This document shows, piece after piece, positions 53,148-62,276 of a stretch of 64,000 nucleotides of DNA. Origin of the DNA: Thiodiazotropha sp040506775 (GTDB lineage: Bacteria > Pseudomonadota > Gammaproteobacteria > Chromatiales > Chromatiaceae). Location of the stretch: contig JBEVWC010000017.1 in assembly GCA_040506775.1 (NCBI GenBank), forward strand, positions 6,820 to 70,819, in the 5' to 3' direction. How positions within the stretch are numbered: the first letter of the stretch is position 1; each line of letters opens with the position of its first letter. A model generated the notes under the pieces. The model was not told the origin of the DNA, ran no database searches, and saw only the letters and a program-made list of their open reading frames with translations. Position numbers and translations under genes: made by a program.

Positions 53148-53711
53148 TCAGAAGCGATAACCCACTTTACCGAAGATACGGGTGTTCTTCAGATCATCGT
53201 TGGTATCGTCCAACTCCTGGGTCCATTGATAGCGGGCTTCAGCACCGAGGAACAGTTGCTCACTCATTTTGTAGTGCAGGCTTACACCACCCTGGATAGC
53301 CAGTACGCCTTCATTGACATGTCGACCATCCGCGTCCACATAGCCAATACCAGGGCCGACGCCGATCGAAAACCTGTCATCGATGCGATAAAGATAGTGC
53401 GGGTTTATTTCAAAACTGGTGATCTTCAGGCCGCTGTCGTCATACTGCATGTAGCTGAACTGCTGACGGATGCTGCCCTGGGGGGGATCCAGTAACAGAC
53501 AGTTCATGGACAGTTCCAGGCCGAAAGACAGGTCCGCATCCAGTCCGTGGGGTAAGGGGTCGGTGATACCCCCCATCACGGAAAGGGTCAGATCCGGATC
53601 GAAGCCATCGCTTTTGGCCGGGAGAAACCCCCAGTTGTCTGCTGCCCAAAGCTGGTTATGGCCCAGTCCCAGGCCCGCCATGGCTACAAGCCCAATGATC
53701 GTTTTGTTCAT
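53148..53711 (-). CDS. Outer-membrane beta-barrel protein, OmpW/OmpX size
   Basis: Protein of 187 residues with a signal peptide (cleavage near WAA, residue 24). The mature part has alternating hydrophobic residues as expected of about eight strands, for example GLKITSFEINPHYLYRID, FSIGVGPGIGYVDAD and LSLHYKMSEQLFLGAEARYQW, and ends GKVGYRF with a terminal Phe, the signal for barrel assembly. I cannot place it in a named family; the OprA/opacity-like or OmpW-like class is closest. It has only two short stretches of Asp, so no strong loop ligand site is evident. Confidence 0.75.
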   Translation of the reverse strand: MNKTIIGLVAMAGLGLGHNQLWAADNWGFLPAKSDGFDPDLTLSVMGGITDPLPHGLDADLSFGLELSMNCLLLDPPQGSIRQQFSYMQYDDSGLKITSFEINPHYLYRIDDRFSIGVGPGIGYVDADGRHVNEGVLAIQGGVSLHYKMSEQLFLGAEARYQWTQELDDTNDDLKNTRIFGKVGYRF

Positions 53712-54176
53712 GATTACTTCCTGGATTGGCTAAAACTACTTAAAATCCGGCGCATAATATAGCAAATTACTCTGGTAATCTGTGACACAACCTCCATGAC
53801 ATCCTGGAAAGTGCCGTCCGCCCACCACCGAGACATTGAGCAAGTGCACCTTGAGCTTCCAAAAATGTCCGGACTCCGCTATAAATTCATATGGGTAAAG
53901 TCCTGATTTTCAGGAGATTATTTCACCATTCGGAAGACAGCAACGGGATCACTGCCCAGCAGGCGGTTGAGATTCATTCAGACGAGTGAGTGACAAGGCG
54001 AAAACCTGCGAAAAAGCGCAGTTCACTGGAGTTAATGAGCATTTTGAGGCGGTTTTAAACGCAGCTTCGTAGCGTCTGAGTAGAATTTCACCAGCCTGCC
54101 AGGCAATCCATCAACCCGTGACTGACAACACTAATTCATTGTAATCACTGTATTTATATTCATAGAGGTGCGCATC
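53712..54176. repeat. Intergenic region with an inverted gammaproteobacterial repeat
   Basis: 465 bases, no gene. The block 53968-54090 has inverted ends: TGAGATTCATTCAGACG (53968-53984) and CGTCTGAGTAGAATTTCA (54073-54090) pair with few mismatches and a one-base gap. The inside holds GGCGAAAACC and GGTTTTAAACGC as an inner pair. Parts such as GCGCAGTTCACTGGAGTTAATGAGC are familiar to me as a dispersed element in several gammaproteobacteria. No coding sequence inside, so it is a MITE-like repeat rather than an insertion sequence. Confidence 0.7.
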
Positions 54177-54494
54177 ATGACATCCCGACCCGGAATCTTC
54201 GCAGTGGTGCGCAAATGGCTGCCCTGGCTGTACCTGGTATTCAGCACTCCACTCATGGCGAATAAATTCGAAACCATCGGCAGTGGAGTCCAGGGATCGA
54301 GTCAGATCAAGATCGAGTATCTGCAGATCATCGCCTACGCGGCGGGGGGGATCTTTCTGATAGCCGGAATACTGGCCATCGTACTGCACAACAGCAATGC
54401 CCAGACCCTGAATTACACCATGTGGAAATATTCGGCCGGGCTGTTTTTTCTGCTCAGCATCGCATCCGTGGCAGCAGGCCTTTTCATGCACTAG
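54177..54494 (+). CDS. Small exported or membrane protein with two helices
   Basis: Protein of 105 residues. An N-terminal hydrophobic stretch (12-28, LPWLYLVFSTPLMA) may be a signal peptide ending near LMA; then a polar part FETIGSGVQGSSQIKIEYLQ and two helices at about 48-66 and 80-102. The layout, signal peptide then two membrane helices with a short loop, recalls VirB2/TrbC-type pilins or T4SS-type small subunits, but there are no conjugation genes nearby and no matching motif. I do not recognise a family. A GAGGT site precedes the ATG. Confidence 0.6.
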   Translation: MTSRPGIFAVVRKWLPWLYLVFSTPLMANKFETIGSGVQGSSQIKIEYLQIIAYAAGGIFLIAGILAIVLHNSNAQTLNYTMWKYSAGLFFLLSIASVAAGLFMH

Positions 54495-54531
54495 CAAGCC
54501 GCTCGCTTGCGGCTCGACGAATATCCGGCTG

Positions 54532-55194
54532 TCAGCCGCTTGCCGAGGGCACCACGTAGAAGAGCACTGAAAAGAAGTGCAGCATGCTGCCCGCCATCAC
54601 GAACAGATGCCAAACGGCATGATGATAGGCCAGACGCTTCCACACATAGAAAATCACGCCCAGGGAATAACACAATCCCCCTGCCAGGAGCAGCCACAGC
54701 CCCCCTGTTTCCACGGAATCGATCAACGGTTTGATGGCGATCACCACCAACCAGCCCAGACCCAGGTAAAGGGTCAGAGAGAGCCATTTGAAGCGATCCC
54801 GACGCAGGAACTCGAACAACACACCGAACAGGGCGATCCCCCAGACCAGTCCGAACAGCAGCCAACCCCACTCACCCCTCATATTCACCAGTGTGTAGGG
54901 GGTGTAGGTGCCTGCGATCAGTAAAAAAATCGCCGCATGATCCAGGCGCTGCAAGACCCGCTTGGCCCTTGGCATGGGGATGCTGTGGTACAGGGTGGAA
55001 GCGGTGTACATGAGAATCAGGGTGGCCCCATAGATACTGCTGCTGACCACATGCCAGACGTTTCCATACAACGAGGCGAAGGTGACCAGCAGGGCAAACC
55101 CCGCAACACTCAGCAGAATGCCGACACCATGGGTGATCGCGTGGGCGATCTCCTCGCCGAGTGAATATCGGCTGCCCGTGGCCTCAGTCTGCAT
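54532..55194 (-). CDS. Haemolysin III family membrane protein
   Basis: Protein of 220 residues with seven membrane helices. Family motifs are EEIAHAITHGVG at the start, STLYHSIP after helix two, LDHAAIFLLIAGTYTPY in the middle, and HAVWHLFVMAGSMLHFFSVLF at the end. The conserved His/Asp/Ser residues are those expected for a metal-dependent hydrolase of the PAQR/HlyIII superfamily. Despite the name, bacterial members have unclear roles. I preferred the ATG at 55194 (GGAGG site) to one at 55212. The gene ends 38 bases from the small two-helix protein on the other strand. Confidence 0.93.
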   Translation of the reverse strand: MQTEATGSRYSLGEEIAHAITHGVGILLSVAGFALLVTFASLYGNVWHVVSSSIYGATLILMYTASTLYHSIPMPRAKRVLQRLDHAAIFLLIAGTYTPYTLVNMRGEWGWLLFGLVWGIALFGVLFEFLRRDRFKWLSLTLYLGLGWLVVIAIKPLIDSVETGGLWLLLAGGLCYSLGVIFYVWKRLAYHHAVWHLFVMAGSMLHFFSVLFYVVPSASG

Positions 55195-55241
55195 GCCCAG
55201 CCAGCCTCCCATACTCCAGGGTGTTCCCGTTCACTGCTCCG

Positions 55242-55742
55242 TTACTCCGCGAATTCCAGACGTTCCTGTATCTTTTCCAATGCCTGACTGGCGCAAACCT
55301 CATCCCGTTCGCCTCCTGGTGCGCCACTCACGCCCAGAGCGCCCAGCAAGGATCCCCCCGAGGTGATGGGCAAACCACCCTGCAGCACCAGGATACCCTC
55401 GACGTGATTCATCTCCTGCTGGATGTCCCTGCGGTTGTCCCGAAACACACCGGATGCGACGCCGGAGAGGATCACCGCATTGGCCTTCTCCCGGGCGATC
55501 TGGATGGTAAACCGACTGGCAGCGGCATCCCGAAGCACTGCGGATTCCGCACCGTCGCGGTCCACGACCACTGCAGTCACCTGATAGCCCTGGGCACGGC
55601 AGGCATCCACCGCGTGCTTGACCAGTTCCCAGGCCAGGTCGGGGTTCAGACGCTTCATCATGATCACGTCACCGGCAAACACTACAACGGGCATCAGGCT
55701 ACCGCAAATGAGTAGCCAGGACAGGCATCGCTTCTTCAGCAC
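55242..55742 (-). CDS. GlcG/HbpS-like haem-binding or DUF336 protein, exported
   Basis: Protein of 166 residues with a signal peptide (cleavage near VFA, residue 23). Family features are VTAVVVDRDGAESAVLRD, FTIQIAREKANAVILSG, GGLPITSGGSLLGALGVSGAPGGERDEVCASQALEKI. GlcG/HbpS proteins bind small molecules, in HbpS haem, and sense redox stress. The last segment has one cysteine. It lies 13 bases after a PilZ gene and is followed by haemolysin III 47 bases later, so the three may share a transcript. Confidence 0.85.
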   Translation of the reverse strand: MLKKRCLSWLLICGSLMPVVVFAGDVIMMKRLNPDLAWELVKHAVDACRAQGYQVTAVVVDRDGAESAVLRDAAASRFTIQIAREKANAVILSGVASGVFRDNRRDIQQEMNHVEGILVLQGGLPITSGGSLLGALGVSGAPGGERDEVCASQALEKIQERLEFAE

Positions 55743-55755
55743 AGGGGGTCTCCGA

Positions 55756-56163
55756 TCAGGTTGGAAATTCTCCGGCGTATTTTTCGATCCACTCCATGGC
55801 GGCTTCCTCTCCCGAGATGGTTCGATCCTCGAGAGTCTTCACCATTTGTTTGTACTGCTCAATATAGCAAAGCTGCTCGACCATGCGCACCGCGTAGGCC
55901 GTCTCCGATTCGATGAACTTGACCCCCACCAGGAACCCCTGCTCCTCCTCGCGGCACCAGACCACCACACCCGTGGCATGGAAGCGCGGGGGGGTAATCG
56001 GAATTGCAATATTGATTTCAGTGCCTGTCTCAATCGCCATTTCAGACACGAAACACAACCCACCGGAACTGTAGTTGGTAAGTTGTTCCCGGTTCATGCT
56101 CACCCGTCCACCGAGTTGAAAGTCGATGGGCACGTCCGTGGGATGTCGGATATAGAGGCGCAT
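55756..56163 (-). CDS. PilZ domain cyclic di-GMP receptor
   Basis: Protein of 135 residues. The PilZ signature is complete: RxxxR at R2-R6 (RLYIR) and NYSSGGL (30-36), fitting the [D/N]xSxxG rule, followed by VSEMAIETGTEINIAI and VVVWCREEEQGFLVGVKFIES. PilZ domains bind cyclic di-GMP and change partner activity. The C-terminal 40 residues are an extra helix pair of unknown role. As the only receptor in the window it could serve any of the three cyclases. Confidence 0.92.
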   Translation of the reverse strand: MRLYIRHPTDVPIDFQLGGRVSMNREQLTNYSSGGLCFVSEMAIETGTEINIAIPITPPRFHATGVVVWCREEEQGFLVGVKFIESETAYAVRMVEQLCYIEQYKQMVKTLEDRTISGEEAAMEWIEKYAGEFPT

Positions 56164-56409
56164 GGGCGTTGTGGCAGATTCAATAATCCGGGTTGGTTTG
56201 CTGATCCAACCGGGGGCGCTGGCGGGAACCCTTCAGAATGACACCCCGGTAATCAAGATAAAGCAAAGGTCTGACATTTTTTCAAGTATTCCATACTTCC
56301 TGCACGTAATACTTCCTTCCGCATAGGACATCCAAAAGCCCCGGATTGCTTACCGCAGCCGACTATTTTCCTGTTGCATGTTGCCTGACAAGATCACAGA
56401 ATCATTTGC

Positions 56410-57555
56410 ATGAACACCCCTCCGTTTCTTGAAATGCTCACCCGGCTCATCGGCGCCGCCTCCATCAGCAGCGTCAACCCGGACTGGGACATGGGCAACG
56501 CGCCGGTCATCGAATTGCTGGACGAATGGCTGCTGGGTCTGGGGTTCGCCACCGAAATCCAGGCGATACCCGGCTACCCGGGAAAACTCAACCTGATCGC
56601 CTCCGCCGGCCAGGGCTCTGAAGGACTGGTGCTCTCCGGACACACCGATACCGTACCCTGCGACCCGCAGTTGTGGAACCAGGACCCATTTATCCTGACC
56701 GAGCGTGACCAACGCTACTACGGGCTGGGTACTGCGGATATGAAGGGCTTTTTCGCGGTGGTCATTGAGGCGATCCGGGAACTGCCCCTCGACCGGCTCA
56801 AGCAACCCCTGGTGATCATCGCCACCGCGGACGAAGAGAGCAGCATGTGCGGCGCCAAGCACCTGCTCGACCTGCATCGCCAACTCGGCCGTCACGCGGT
56901 GATTGGCGAGCCGACCAGCCTGAAACCGATTCGCATGCACAAGGGCATCTCCATGGAGGCCGTCCGGCTGATCGGTCAGGCCGGACATTCCAGCAATCCC
57001 GCACTCGGTGTCAACGCCCTGGATGGCATGGTTCAGGTACTCGGTGAAATCATCCGCTGGCGGGAGGATCTGCAGCGCAGGTACCACAATCCGGCCTTCG
57101 AGATCGACGTACCCACGCTCAATCTCGGGCACATCCACGGTGGAGACAACCCGAACCGTATCTGTGGACAATGCGAGGTGCAGTTCGACCTGCGCCCGCT
57201 GCCAGGCATGGACCTGGAATCCCTGCGCGGGGAGCTGCACGAACGCCTCGCGGATACCTTGCGCGGCAGCCGGCTCAAATGGGAAAGTTTCCCTGTATTC
57301 GAAGGTATCCCTGCAATGGAAACCGCCCGGGATGCAGTCATCGTTCAGGCCCTGGAAAAACTCACGGACACCCCCGCCGGCGCGGTGGCCTTTGGTACGG
57401 AAGGCCCCTACTTCAACAGCCTCGGTATTCAGACCGTGGTGTGCGGCCCCGGGCATATCGATCAGGCTCATCAGCCGGATGAGTATTTGCCCATGTCGCA
57501 TATTCAACCTGCAATTAACCTGATAAAGTCCTTGGTTAAACAGTTCTGTTTATAG
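56410..57555 (+). CDS. argE: Acetylornithine deacetylase
   Basis: Protein of 381 residues of the M20 metallopeptidase family. Metal ligands lie in SGHTDTVPCD, YGLGTADMKGF and ADEESSMCGAKHL, and GEPTSLKPIRMHKG is the family mark of ArgE. It hydrolyses N-acetylornithine to ornithine in arginine synthesis in the cytoplasm. The next gene, argA, begins 17 bases after its stop, giving a small arginine unit combining the first and a late step. No ArgR box could be recognised. Confidence 0.95.
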   Translation: MNTPPFLEMLTRLIGAASISSVNPDWDMGNAPVIELLDEWLLGLGFATEIQAIPGYPGKLNLIASAGQGSEGLVLSGHTDTVPCDPQLWNQDPFILTERDQRYYGLGTADMKGFFAVVIEAIRELPLDRLKQPLVIIATADEESSMCGAKHLLDLHRQLGRHAVIGEPTSLKPIRMHKGISMEAVRLIGQAGHSSNPALGVNALDGMVQVLGEIIRWREDLQRRYHNPAFEIDVPTLNLGHIHGGDNPNRICGQCEVQFDLRPLPGMDLESLRGELHERLADTLRGSRLKWESFPVFEGIPAMETARDAVIVQALEKLTDTPAGAVAFGTEGPYFNSLGIQTVVCGPGHIDQAHQPDEYLPMSHIQPAINLIKSLVKQFCL

Positions 57556-57571
57556 GAGCGGGTCAGGCTGT

Positions 57572-58900
57572 ATGGCACGGGCAGGCCGCAAGGCATCAGA
57601 TAACTTCGTCGATTGGTTACGCGGATCATCCCCGTATATCCATGCCCATCGGGGACGCACCTTCGTCATCACCTTTGGTGGCGAAGCGGTTGCGGACGAC
57701 ACCTTCCCCAACCTGATTCACGACATCGCCCTGCTCCACGGGCTGGGTATCCGGCTGGTGCTGGTGCATGGCGCTCGTCCTCAGATCGAGGAGCGGCTCA
57801 ATACCCGGGACGTGGAAACCCAGTTCGTCAACGGTATCCGGGTCACTGACGCGGCTGCCCTGATGTGCGTCAAGGAAGCAGCCGGATCGGTGCGGGTGGA
57901 GATCGAGGCACTGCTCTCCATGGGACTGGCCAACTCACCCATGGCCGGGGTACGCATCCGTGCGGCATCCGGTAACTTCGTCACCGCGAAACCCATCGGG
58001 GTGCGGGACGGAGTCGATTTTTCGCATACCGGACTGGTGCGTCGGGTGGATGCCGCGGGTCTGGAGCAAAGACTCGAGGCGGGCGCGATCGCCATCGTGC
58101 CGCCCCTGGGGTACTCCCCAACCGGGGAGGTGTTCAATCTGAGTGCGGCGGACGTGGCCGCCTCGGTGGCGACTGCCATAGGCGCTGACAAACTGATCTG
58201 TCTGGTGGAGGCAAAAAGCCTGACCGACTCGCGCAAGCGCCTGATCACCAACATTCAGCCCCGTGAAGTCGACAGCCTGCTGATGAAGCGGCCGAAGATG
58301 TCCCAGGATCTGCGTCTGCACCTGCAGGCTGCGGTGATCGCCTGTCGGGGCGGCGTGAAGCGCTGTCACATCATTGACCGGCAGGTGGACGGCGCCCTGC
58401 TGCGGGAACTCTTCACCCGGGACGGTGTGGGCACCCTGATCAGCGCTGAACCCTATGAGGAGACCCGTACCGCCAGTATCGACGATGTGGTCGGCCTGTT
58501 GGGATTGATCGAGCCCCTGGAACAACAGGGTGTTCTGGTTCGGCGCTCCCGGGAGTTGATCGAAACCGAAATCGATCACTTCACGGTAATGGAACGTGAC
58601 GGCATGATCATCGCCTGCGCGGCACTCTATCCCTACCCGGATGAGGCGATGGCGGAACTCGCCTGTGTCGTGGTGCACCCCGAGTATCGTGGTTCCGATC
58701 GCGGTGAACGATTGCTCTCGAAAATGGAGACGGCAGCCCGTCATCAGGGCATTGGCAAACTGTTCATTCTCACCACCCAGTCCGCGCACTGGTTCCGGGA
58801 ACGGGGGTTTGTGCTCGGCGCCCTGTCCGATCTGCCGATGAAGAAAAGGGCGCTGTATAACTATCAACGCAATGCTCAGGTGTTCATAAAAAACCTCTGA
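57572..58900 (+). CDS. argA: N-acetylglutamate synthase
   Basis: Protein of 442 residues. The N-terminal amino acid kinase-like domain (1-290) has FVITFGGEAVAD, LVLVHGARPQIEERL and LGYSPTGEVFNLSAADVA. The C-terminal GNAT domain has YPDEAMAELACVVVHPEYRGSDRGERLL. This domain pair is the ArgA type found in gammaproteobacteria, which acetylates glutamate with acetyl-CoA as the first step of arginine synthesis, normally inhibited by arginine. It follows argE closely, so the two are co-transcribed. Confidence 0.95.
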   Translation: MARAGRKASDNFVDWLRGSSPYIHAHRGRTFVITFGGEAVADDTFPNLIHDIALLHGLGIRLVLVHGARPQIEERLNTRDVETQFVNGIRVTDAAALMCVKEAAGSVRVEIEALLSMGLANSPMAGVRIRAASGNFVTAKPIGVRDGVDFSHTGLVRRVDAAGLEQRLEAGAIAIVPPLGYSPTGEVFNLSAADVAASVATAIGADKLICLVEAKSLTDSRKRLITNIQPREVDSLLMKRPKMSQDLRLHLQAAVIACRGGVKRCHIIDRQVDGALLRELFTRDGVGTLISAEPYEETRTASIDDVVGLLGLIEPLEQQGVLVRRSRELIETEIDHFTVMERDGMIIACAALYPYPDEAMAELACVVVHPEYRGSDRGERLLSKMETAARHQGIGKLFILTTQSAHWFRERGFVLGALSDLPMKKRALYNYQRNAQVFIKNL

Positions 58901-59033
58901 GCATCACGGCTCACCCTTGCCAAGACAGCCCGTCAAGGCACTCACGGTTTAATTCAAACGCTGTTATTTTCCGTTTTCGCGGACTATTATCGGGAGTTCT
59001 GGATAATCATAATGAGCTGGAGGGACCAAGAGC

Positions 59034-59519
59034 ATGGGATATTTGGTATGGACGGATGACCTGGATACCGGGATCGACGTAATCGACGGTCAACACAAAC
59101 GCATCGTCGAATACATCAACAAACTGCATGAAGCACGTCTGAATAACGACTCAAATGGCATTGGCGAAATCATCGCCGCCACCATCGACTACACCGTTTC
59201 ACATTTCACCTTTGAAGAGACCCTGATTGAGGACGCGGGTTACGAATTCATTCGTCCCCATAAGAAGGTCCATCAGCTGTTCATTCGCCGGGTATCGGAG
59301 TTTAAACAACGCTTCGATCAGGGCGAAGATATCTCCGAAGAGTTGCATAACCTGCTGGCACGCTGGCTGTTCAGTCACATCCGCAACGACGATGCCGCCT
59401 ATGTTCAGTCGGTGAAGAACAACATTCTTAAAATCACCGAAGACAAATCGGACAACGGATGGCTGGCCCGTTCATTCAAGCGTGTGTTTGGCGGTCGTCA
59501 GAGATCCGAGCGGGCTTAG
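59034..59519 (+). CDS. Bacteriohaemerythrin
   Basis: Protein of 161 residues, single domain plus a basic C-terminal tail (about 135-161). The full di-iron ligand set is visible: H21 in DGQHKRIV, H57 and E61 in HFTFEE, H76 and H80 in HKKVH, H115 and D120 in HIRNDD. Bacteriohaemerythrins bind O2 reversibly and can deliver it to oxidases or methane-type enzymes. The ATG follows a GGAGGGACC ribosome site. It stands alone between arg genes and the secretion ATPase. Confidence 0.95.
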   Translation: MGYLVWTDDLDTGIDVIDGQHKRIVEYINKLHEARLNNDSNGIGEIIAATIDYTVSHFTFEETLIEDAGYEFIRPHKKVHQLFIRRVSEFKQRFDQGEDISEELHNLLARWLFSHIRNDDAAYVQSVKNNILKITEDKSDNGWLARSFKRVFGGRQRSERA

Positions 59520-59536
59520 CGTAAAGTTCAACTGGT

Positions 59537-61315
59537 TCACTCCTCGATACTTTCGGGGGGTGCCACCTTGAGGACCTCTTCAATGGTGGTCAGTCCTTTC
59601 ATGACCTTTTGCGCACCGCTCAAGCGCAGTGGCCGCATGCCTTCGCCGATCGCTTGCCGACGGATCCGGTTGACATCGCAATCCGGGGTGATGAGACGCT
59701 TGATGGCCGGTGAAACCATCATCATTTCATAGATGCCCACCCGGCCGTAGAAACCTGTCTGGCGGCATTCGAGACAGCCGCTGGGTTGATACACATGACT
59801 CGGCTTGCTCTTCGCCCGCAGCGGGCAGATCAGACTGTCCCAAAGCTCCTCGTTCAACGGCACCTGCTCTTTACAGTGCGGGCACAGGGTCCGGGTTAAA
59901 CGCTGCCCCAGTACGCCGAGCAGGGTCGCACGCAACAGGTAGGGCGGCACACCGATCTCCAGCAGCCGGGTGATCGCCGTGGGTGCATCGTTGGTATGCA
60001 GGGTGGAAAACACCAGGTGACCGGTGAGCGACGCCTGCACCGCCATCTCGGCGGTTTCCCGGTCGCGGATCTCGCCGATCATGATGATGTCCGGATCCTG
60101 GCGCAGCAGGGTGCGCACCCCGCTGGCGAAGTCGAGATCGATATTGTGCTGCACCTGCATCTGATTGAAGCTGGGCTCGACCAGCTCGATCGGGTCCTCC
60201 ACGGTGCAGACGTTCACCTCAGGCCTGGCCAGTTCCTTGAGCGTGGTATACAGCGTGGTGGTTTTCCCTGAACCCGTGGGCCCGGTAACCAGGATGATGC
60301 CGTTGGGCCGATTGATCAGGGATGCCCACTGATCGGTCTCCGACTGGGAGAAGCCAAGGGCGCGGTAATCCTTGACCAGCACCTCCGGATCGAAAATTCG
60401 CAACACCAGTTTTTCACCGAATGCGGTGGGCATGGTGGAAAGCCGCAACTCGACCTCCCGACCCTGGCTGCTGCGGGTCTTAAGGCGTCCGTCCTGGGGA
60501 CGGCGCTTCTCCGAGACATCCATGCGCCCGAGTATCTTGATCCGGGAGGTGACCGCGGTGCCCACCGACGGCGGTATCTGATACACCATCTGCATCACGC
60601 CATCGATACGAAAACGGATGTTGGTCTGGTTGCGGGTGGGTTCGATATGGATATCGCTGGCGCGTTGACTGTAGGCGTACTGCAACAGCCAGTCGACGAT
60701 GTTCACCACATGCTGATCGTTGGCATCGAGTTTACCGCTGCGCCCCAGCTCCATGAGCTGCTCCAGATTCTGTACACTGGAGCCGCTGTCCTGTCGATCG
60801 TCATGGGCAGCGCGTACCGCTCGTGAGAGGCTGTAGAACTCGACCAGATAGCGTTCGATATCCACCGGGTTGGCCATGACGCGGCGAATCTGTTTGTTGA
60901 GAATCGGCTCGAGCTCCTCCTGCCATTCCCGCTGAAAAGGCTCCGAGGTGGCGATCGTTACCTCGTTCGGCCGCACCTCCAGGGCGATGATCTTGAAACG
61001 CTTGGCATAGGCATAGGACATCACCGCGGTGATCGCGGGCACATTGATCTTGAGGGGATCGATGTGCATCAACGGCAATCCGACCCGTTGAGAAAGCCAG
61101 GCTGTCAGACGATCCAGATCCAGAACGGTTTGCGGGTCGCGCTGATCCGGCCACTTGTGCTCCGCGATCATCACCAGAGGGTGCTGACTGCGCCGGGTGC
61201 CCTGATTCACCGCCTGGACCGTTTCGCCCAATTGATTGGAAATCAGGCCATCCTCCACCAGCCAGCCCAGCAGGTCTGCCAGTTCCAACGGCCGCTCCGT
61301 CAGGGTGGTGATCAT
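59537..61315 (-). CDS. GspE/PilB-type secretion ATPase
   Basis: Protein of 592 residues. The N-terminal T2SSE domains (to about 170) precede a RecA-like ATPase core with the Walker A GPTGSGKT at 345-352, the Asp box, and the Walker B region ILRQDPDIIMIGEIRD. A zinc-binding region has CPHC and CLEC pairs further on. Such ATPases power type II secretion or type IV pilus assembly. No other gsp or pil gene is in the window, so it is an orphan gene or belongs to a unit elsewhere. Confidence 0.93.
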   Translation of the reverse strand: MITTLTERPLELADLLGWLVEDGLISNQLGETVQAVNQGTRRSQHPLVMIAEHKWPDQRDPQTVLDLDRLTAWLSQRVGLPLMHIDPLKINVPAITAVMSYAYAKRFKIIALEVRPNEVTIATSEPFQREWQEELEPILNKQIRRVMANPVDIERYLVEFYSLSRAVRAAHDDRQDSGSSVQNLEQLMELGRSGKLDANDQHVVNIVDWLLQYAYSQRASDIHIEPTRNQTNIRFRIDGVMQMVYQIPPSVGTAVTSRIKILGRMDVSEKRRPQDGRLKTRSSQGREVELRLSTMPTAFGEKLVLRIFDPEVLVKDYRALGFSQSETDQWASLINRPNGIILVTGPTGSGKTTTLYTTLKELARPEVNVCTVEDPIELVEPSFNQMQVQHNIDLDFASGVRTLLRQDPDIIMIGEIRDRETAEMAVQASLTGHLVFSTLHTNDAPTAITRLLEIGVPPYLLRATLLGVLGQRLTRTLCPHCKEQVPLNEELWDSLICPLRAKSKPSHVYQPSGCLECRQTGFYGRVGIYEMMMVSPAIKRLITPDCDVNRIRRQAIGEGMRPLRLSGAQKVMKGLTTIEEVLKVAPPESIEE

Positions 61316-61495
61316 CGTGCAATCCCAGTCATATCGATAAAGCCCTTACTCCTTGATCCGGGTACTCAAGATACCCCTGAACCCATCATTCAGAAACGCT
61401 ACAAGCCCAACCTGTGGACTCCCGCGGCTGGATAAAGTTTTTACTGTTTCCAGGCGATCATCAAGCGCAACCCGGATTGCACGGACTTAAAGTCC

Positions 61496-61978
61496 TTAAA
61501 CCGGTACTGCGGTGGTATCCACCACCCGGCGCAGCACAAAGCTGGAATGCACACCGGTCACCCCTTCGATGCGGGTGATCTTGTTCAACAGCAGCACCTG
61601 GAAGTCATCCATGTCGCGCACCACCACCTTGACCTGGTAATCCGCATCCTGGCCGGTGATCAGCAGGCATTCCAGTACTTCCGGCATGGCGCGCATCGCC
61701 GCCTCGAAGCGCTCGAACCGCTCCGGGGTGTGCCGATCCATGGAGATGTGGATCAGCGCCATCAGGTCGAGCCCGAGCTTGCGATGGTCGAGATGCGCCC
61801 GGTATCCGGCGATGATCCCGGACTCCTCCAGGGCCCGGACCCGTCTGAGGCAGGGCGACGGAGACAGTCCGATACGCTCGGCCAGCTCCTGATTGCTGAT
61901 CCGACCCTCCTGCTGCAGCACCTCGAGAATCCGCCGATCGAAGCGATCCAGAGTTATGTTCATGTTCACTTTTGACAT
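61496..61978 (-). CDS. Lrp/AsnC family transcription regulator
   Basis: Protein of 160 residues. The N-terminal helix-turn-helix is RILEVLQQEGRISNQELAERIGLSPSPCLRRVRALEESG (from about residue 15), followed by the RAM ligand domain: GYRAHLDHRKLGLDL, ECLLITGQDADYQVKVV and MDDFQVLLLNKI. Such proteins respond to amino acids such as leucine. It is divergent from leuA, with 298 bases of AT-rich DNA between, so it may control leuA; that is inference from position. Confidence 0.93.
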   Translation of the reverse strand: MSKVNMNITLDRFDRRILEVLQQEGRISNQELAERIGLSPSPCLRRVRALEESGIIAGYRAHLDHRKLGLDLMALIHISMDRHTPERFERFEAAMRAMPEVLECLLITGQDADYQVKVVVRDMDDFQVLLLNKITRIEGVTGVHSSFVLRRVVDTTAVPV

Positions 61979-62276
61979 GAATGAACCTTTTATTTCAATT
62001 ATTACGCAATTAAAGACATATTATTGCTCAATATCCGTAAATTGTCGCCATATTCGCAAACATCTGCCCGTTACTTTGCATTAGGCTTTCAACATCGGCC
62101 ACAAGCCACAACCCACCCGGACCGCTCCCCACCAGGAAATCCCTGGGAGTCTCCGGGACGACCCGGCAGGTTACCCCCGCCGGGTCCTGTCAGAGCCTCA
62201 CGAGGGCCTGACCCAGGATCGCCGCCGTCGGGAGATCACCACGGCGACCACATAATTCGACAAACAGGAGACACCC
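61979..62276. promoter_or_regulatory. Divergent lrp-leuA control region
   Basis: The half next to lrp (61979-62060) is AT-rich, with ATTATTACGCAATTAAAG-type stretches suitable for Lrp binding and promoters. Near leuA, GACCCGGC (62160-62167) and GCCGGGTC (62179-62186) form an 8-bp hairpin without a T-run. No leucine-rich leader peptide is evident. The leuA start codon is a GTG at 62277 with a good AGGAG site. Confidence 0.5.

Noticed and set aside
54177..54494. VirB2/TrbC-type conjugative pilin
   Set aside because: The topology fits but there is no family motif and no other transfer gene nearby.
56350..57507. Open minus-strand frame over argE
   Set aside because: Shadow of a well-conserved M20 peptidase gene with all metal ligands.
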